A program made the position numbers and the translations under genes. Under the pieces are notes generated by a model. It saw nothing but the letters and a program-made list of their open reading frames with translations, was not told the origin of the DNA and searched no databases. From Pleomorphochaeta sp963678575 (GTDB lineage Bacteria > Spirochaetota > Spirochaetia > Sphaerochaetales > Sphaerochaetaceae), in NCBI GenBank assembly GCA_963678575.2, contig CAXXHV010000002.1:930001-994000 (forward strand): 64,000 nt of DNA, read 5' to 3'. Position 1 is the stretch's first letter. Each line of letters starts with the position of its first letter. Shown one piece after another: positions 61,757 to 64,000 of the stretch.

Positions 61757-63094
61757 ATGGAAAAAACTTTTATTGATATTATTCACACTATGGAACAATA
61801 CACTAATTTAGAAAAAAATATAGATCATTATACAACAAGAAATTATCGACTTGATCGAATGGAAACACTTTTATCATTTTTTGGTAATCCTGAGAAAAAT
61901 TATAAAACTATTCATGTAGCTGGAAGCAAAGGAAAAGGATCAACTAGCAAATTCATTGCTGTAGGATTAAAAGCTTTAGGCTACAAAGTTGGCATATATG
62001 CATCCCCTCACCTCCTTGATTATAGAGAAAGGTTTACTCTTTGTGGAGATTTTTTTGAAGATAATATATTAATTGAAGTTGGAAATACTATTTTAGATAA
62101 GTTAATTAATTTCAAATTTATTGATGATTGGGGAGAATCCTTTCCAACTACATTTGAATTATTTACTTTATATGGATATATGTTATTTGCACATTCAAAT
62201 TGCGACTATGCAGTTATTGAAACAGGTCTTGGCGGTAGACTTGATGCAACAAACACATTAACTCCTGAATTAAGTGTTATTTGTCCCATTGAGTTAGAGC
62301 ATACAAATATATTAGGAGATACAATTGAAAAAATTGCTATCGAAAAATCAAAAATAATAAAAAAGAATATTCCTGTTGTAACTGCAACTTTAAAAAACGA
62401 AGCAAAAGCAGTAATGATAAGTGAAGCTACTACTAATAATAGTCCAATTAAATTTTTAGAAGATGAAGTAATTTCAATATCATCACATACTACTAAAGAA
62501 TTTGAAGATACTTTAATCATTTGGAAAGACAATAAGAAAACTTTTTTAAAGTTAAAATTAAAAGGTTCCGTTATGGCAAGAAATGCCGCATTAGCAATTT
62601 TAGCTCTTAAAACTTTAAATTTATATAATGAAGATTTAAATGATGCATTTAATAATGCAACATTACAAGGAAGATTTCAACTTTTACAAACTAACCCTGA
62701 CTTATATATAGATGCAGCTCATACTAAAATTTCAATTGAAGCTTTAGTTGATTCTATAAATGAAATTGAAAATAAAGAAAAATGTACAGTAATTTTTGGT
62801 TCACTCATAGATAAAGATCACAAATCAATTGCTCCTATATTATTAAAAAATTTTAAAAACATTATTTTATCTAAACCAGGCTCCTTTAAGAAAAGTGATA
62901 TGAATTCTTTATATAATCTTTTCATTGCCTTAAACATTAATAGTGATATTGAGCTAATACTCGATGGAGATGAAGCTTTAATGAAAGCTTTCTCCATAAC
63001 TCCTAAAGATGGTTGCATATTAGTTTGTGGTTCTTTTTATTTAGCTAGCGAAATAGCAAGAGCTTATTATAAGAAGATTAATCTAAAAAGTTAG
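61757..63094 (+). CDS. folC: folylpolyglutamate synthase / dihydrofolate synthase
   Basis: FolC adds glutamate to dihydropteroate or folates with ATP. The 445-aa Mur-ligase-type protein has HVAGSKGKGSTSKFIA near residue 52, VIETGLGGRLDATNT near 155, and a C-terminal domain with YIDAAHTKIS near 318. AAGGA precedes the ATG by 6 nt. It lies 127 bp before the NFACT gene in the same direction. Confidence 0.94.
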   Translation: MEKTFIDIIHTMEQYTNLEKNIDHYTTRNYRLDRMETLLSFFGNPEKNYKTIHVAGSKGKGSTSKFIAVGLKALGYKVGIYASPHLLDYRERFTLCGDFFEDNILIEVGNTILDKLINFKFIDDWGESFPTTFELFTLYGYMLFAHSNCDYAVIETGLGGRLDATNTLTPELSVICPIELEHTNILGDTIEKIAIEKSKIIKKNIPVVTATLKNEAKAVMISEATTNNSPIKFLEDEVISISSHTTKEFEDTLIIWKDNKKTFLKLKLKGSVMARNAALAILALKTLNLYNEDLNDAFNNATLQGRFQLLQTNPDLYIDAAHTKISIEALVDSINEIENKEKCTVIFGSLIDKDHKSIAPILLKNFKNIILSKPGSFKKSDMNSLYNLFIALNINSDIELILDGDEALMKAFSITPKDGCILVCGSFYLASEIARAYYKKINLKS

Positions 63095-63221
63095 ATATTT
63101 AATATTCTAAAATTTATAAATCATTTATAAAACACTATTTAATAAAAAAATAATTAATAGTATTATTTGTTATATTTTATATATTATTATAATTCAAAAG
63201 GTTTATACTTAGGAGTAAAAA

Positions 63222-64000
63222 ATGTCTTTAAATTGGAAAGAACTTGAATTAATTGTGAGTGAATTACCTTTAGTTAATTCAAGAATCCAAAAAGTTATTC
63301 AGCATGATTTTCATAGCCTTTCTTGGATTATGCATAGTAGTAGTGCAAAACAGTGGACTCTATATACTGAAATAAATACCCCTTATGCAAGAATACATAA
63401 GATTAATAATACAGTTGCTCCCCCACAACTTGAAAAAACAAAGAAACTTCAACGATTTGTTCAATTTTGCAGAGCAAATATAGAAGGGGCAATTATTACT
63501 GATGCACAATGTATTTTTGGCGATAGAATATTAAAATTAACTGTTAGAAAAACAGATAATTTCTATTTCATATATTTTAGATTATACAGTGGACCAAAAG
63601 CTAATATAATTATTACAGATGAAAACAATAAAATATTAGATTTATTATATAGAAGACCAAAAATTAATGAAGTTTCAAATCAAATATTATGTAATATTGA
63701 AGAAAAAGAAGATAATCATAAATTTAAAATAAGAGACAGAGATTTTTCTATTTCTTTTAATGAACAAATAGAAAGAGAATATGCTCAAATTAGTACAGAT
63801 TTTACCCTTGAACAATTAATCACCAAAGTTAAGGCTTTGAGGAATTCAAAGTTAAAAAAACTTGAAGGAAGTGTAACTTCTCTATTAAAAAGTGTTGAAA
63901 AAACAAAAAATTTTGAATCAATTAAAATGGAAGCTGATTTACTGTCATCATATTTATATATGGTTAAACCTAATTCAACCTCAATAACATTAAAATCTTG
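63222..64000 (+). CDS. NFACT-family protein (RqcH / fibronectin-binding protein-like), N-terminal part
   Basis: The frame is open from ATG 63222 to the window end, giving 259 residues. MSLNWKELELIVSELPLVNSRIQKVIQ, followed by the NTPYARIHKI, PPQLEKTKKLQRFVQFCRANIEGA and DRILKLTV segments, matches the NFACT-N domain; a coiled-coil start (LRNSKLKKLEGSVTSLLKSVEKTK) follows. NFACT proteins bind stalled 50S subunits and add alanine tails; spirochaete versions have also been described as adhesins. AGGAG lies 6 nt before the ATG. Confidence 0.85.
   Translation, partial: MSLNWKELELIVSELPLVNSRIQKVIQHDFHSLSWIMHSSSAKQWTLYTEINTPYARIHKINNTVAPPQLEKTKKLQRFVQFCRANIEGAIITDAQCIFGDRILKLTVRKTDNFYFIYFRLYSGPKANIIITDENNKILDLLYRRPKINEVSNQILCNIEEKEDNHKFKIRDRDFSISFNEQIEREYAQISTDFTLEQLITKVKALRNSKLKKLEGSVTSLLKSVEKTKNFESIKMEADLLSSYLYMVKPNSTSITLKS

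Noticed and set aside
1..64000. CRISPR array, toxin-antitoxin pair or restriction system
   Set aside because: No regularly spaced repeats, and no recognisable Cas, toxin-antitoxin or restriction-modification proteins were found while reading the window.

Overview
The window reads as chromosome of a very AT-rich, anaerobic, fermentative spirochaete (Spirochaetota, perhaps host-associated). Three secreted proteins have signal peptides ending in the spirochaete-like pattern FA-(A/N)G-x-(K/E)E. There is a long (about 550 aa) PPi-dependent phosphofructokinase, a TrpX-like binding protein, an acetate kinase with a C-terminal extension and a 75-aa zinc-type ribosomal protein L28. The species cannot be named from sequence alone. 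Nearly all DNA is ordinary chromosomal coding sequence: no rRNA, CRISPR array, insertion sequence or prophage was seen.

Layout. 0-9.4 kb: the end of murB, acetate kinase, an XdhC-YqeB fusion and a second, domain-permuted XdhC on either side of L-serine dehydratase, an HPt protein, and an operon of one NifX-like protein with two ferredoxin-containing MinD-type ATPases. 9.4-18.6 kb: two large EAL proteins flanking a galactose locus (galR divergent from galTK, with a perfect palindromic operator). 18.8-24.3 kb: thrA-thrC, rpmB, nth. 24.4-31 kb: a sucrose/fructoside locus (fructokinase and an ABC importer facing a DeoR regulator and GH32 hydrolase). 31.1-34.3 kb: duplicated tRNA-Pro and tRNA-Arg genes interspersed with two GNAT acetyltransferases and small exported or membrane proteins. 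34.4-41.4 kb: methylthioadenosine phosphorylase with MtnA, an exported FKBP, a membrane GGDEF cyclase, a cytidylate-kinase-like protein, OGG-type glycosylase and cysK. 42-48.6 kb: DJ-1, DAHP synthase, two acyl-CoA synthetases, MBL hydrolase and ArsC/Spx-like protein. 49-57.6 kb: asnS, adenosine kinase-like, LuxR-type regulator, YaiI, pfp, Trk potassium uptake and gpsA. 57.6-64 kb: a TrpX-like binding protein, YhbY, a third acyl-CoA synthetase, a decayed hybrid histidine kinase, folC and the start of an NFACT (RqcH) gene.

How it fits together: sugars (galactose, sucrose/fructosides) feed glycolysis through PPi-PFK and end in acetate by AckA; serine is deaminated to pyruvate. The XdhC/YqeB maturation proteins imply a molybdenum hydroxylase, possibly selenium-dependent, elsewhere in the genome. 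Cyclic-di-GMP turnover is represented by two EAL proteins with degenerate GGDEF domains and one intact cyclase.

The observations most worth following: (1) several genes have a -10 box exactly 7 nt before the ATG and no Shine-Dalgarno, predicting leaderless mRNAs; (2) a membrane sensor EAL protein appears to start at AUU behind a perfect Shine-Dalgarno; (3) the aspartokinase half of ThrA has lost its catalytic motifs; (4) XdhC occurs in two unusual architectures; (5) an untracked pseudogene of a hybrid histidine kinase lies at 61.0-61.4 kb. I did not find a convincing new multi-gene system such as a defence island.
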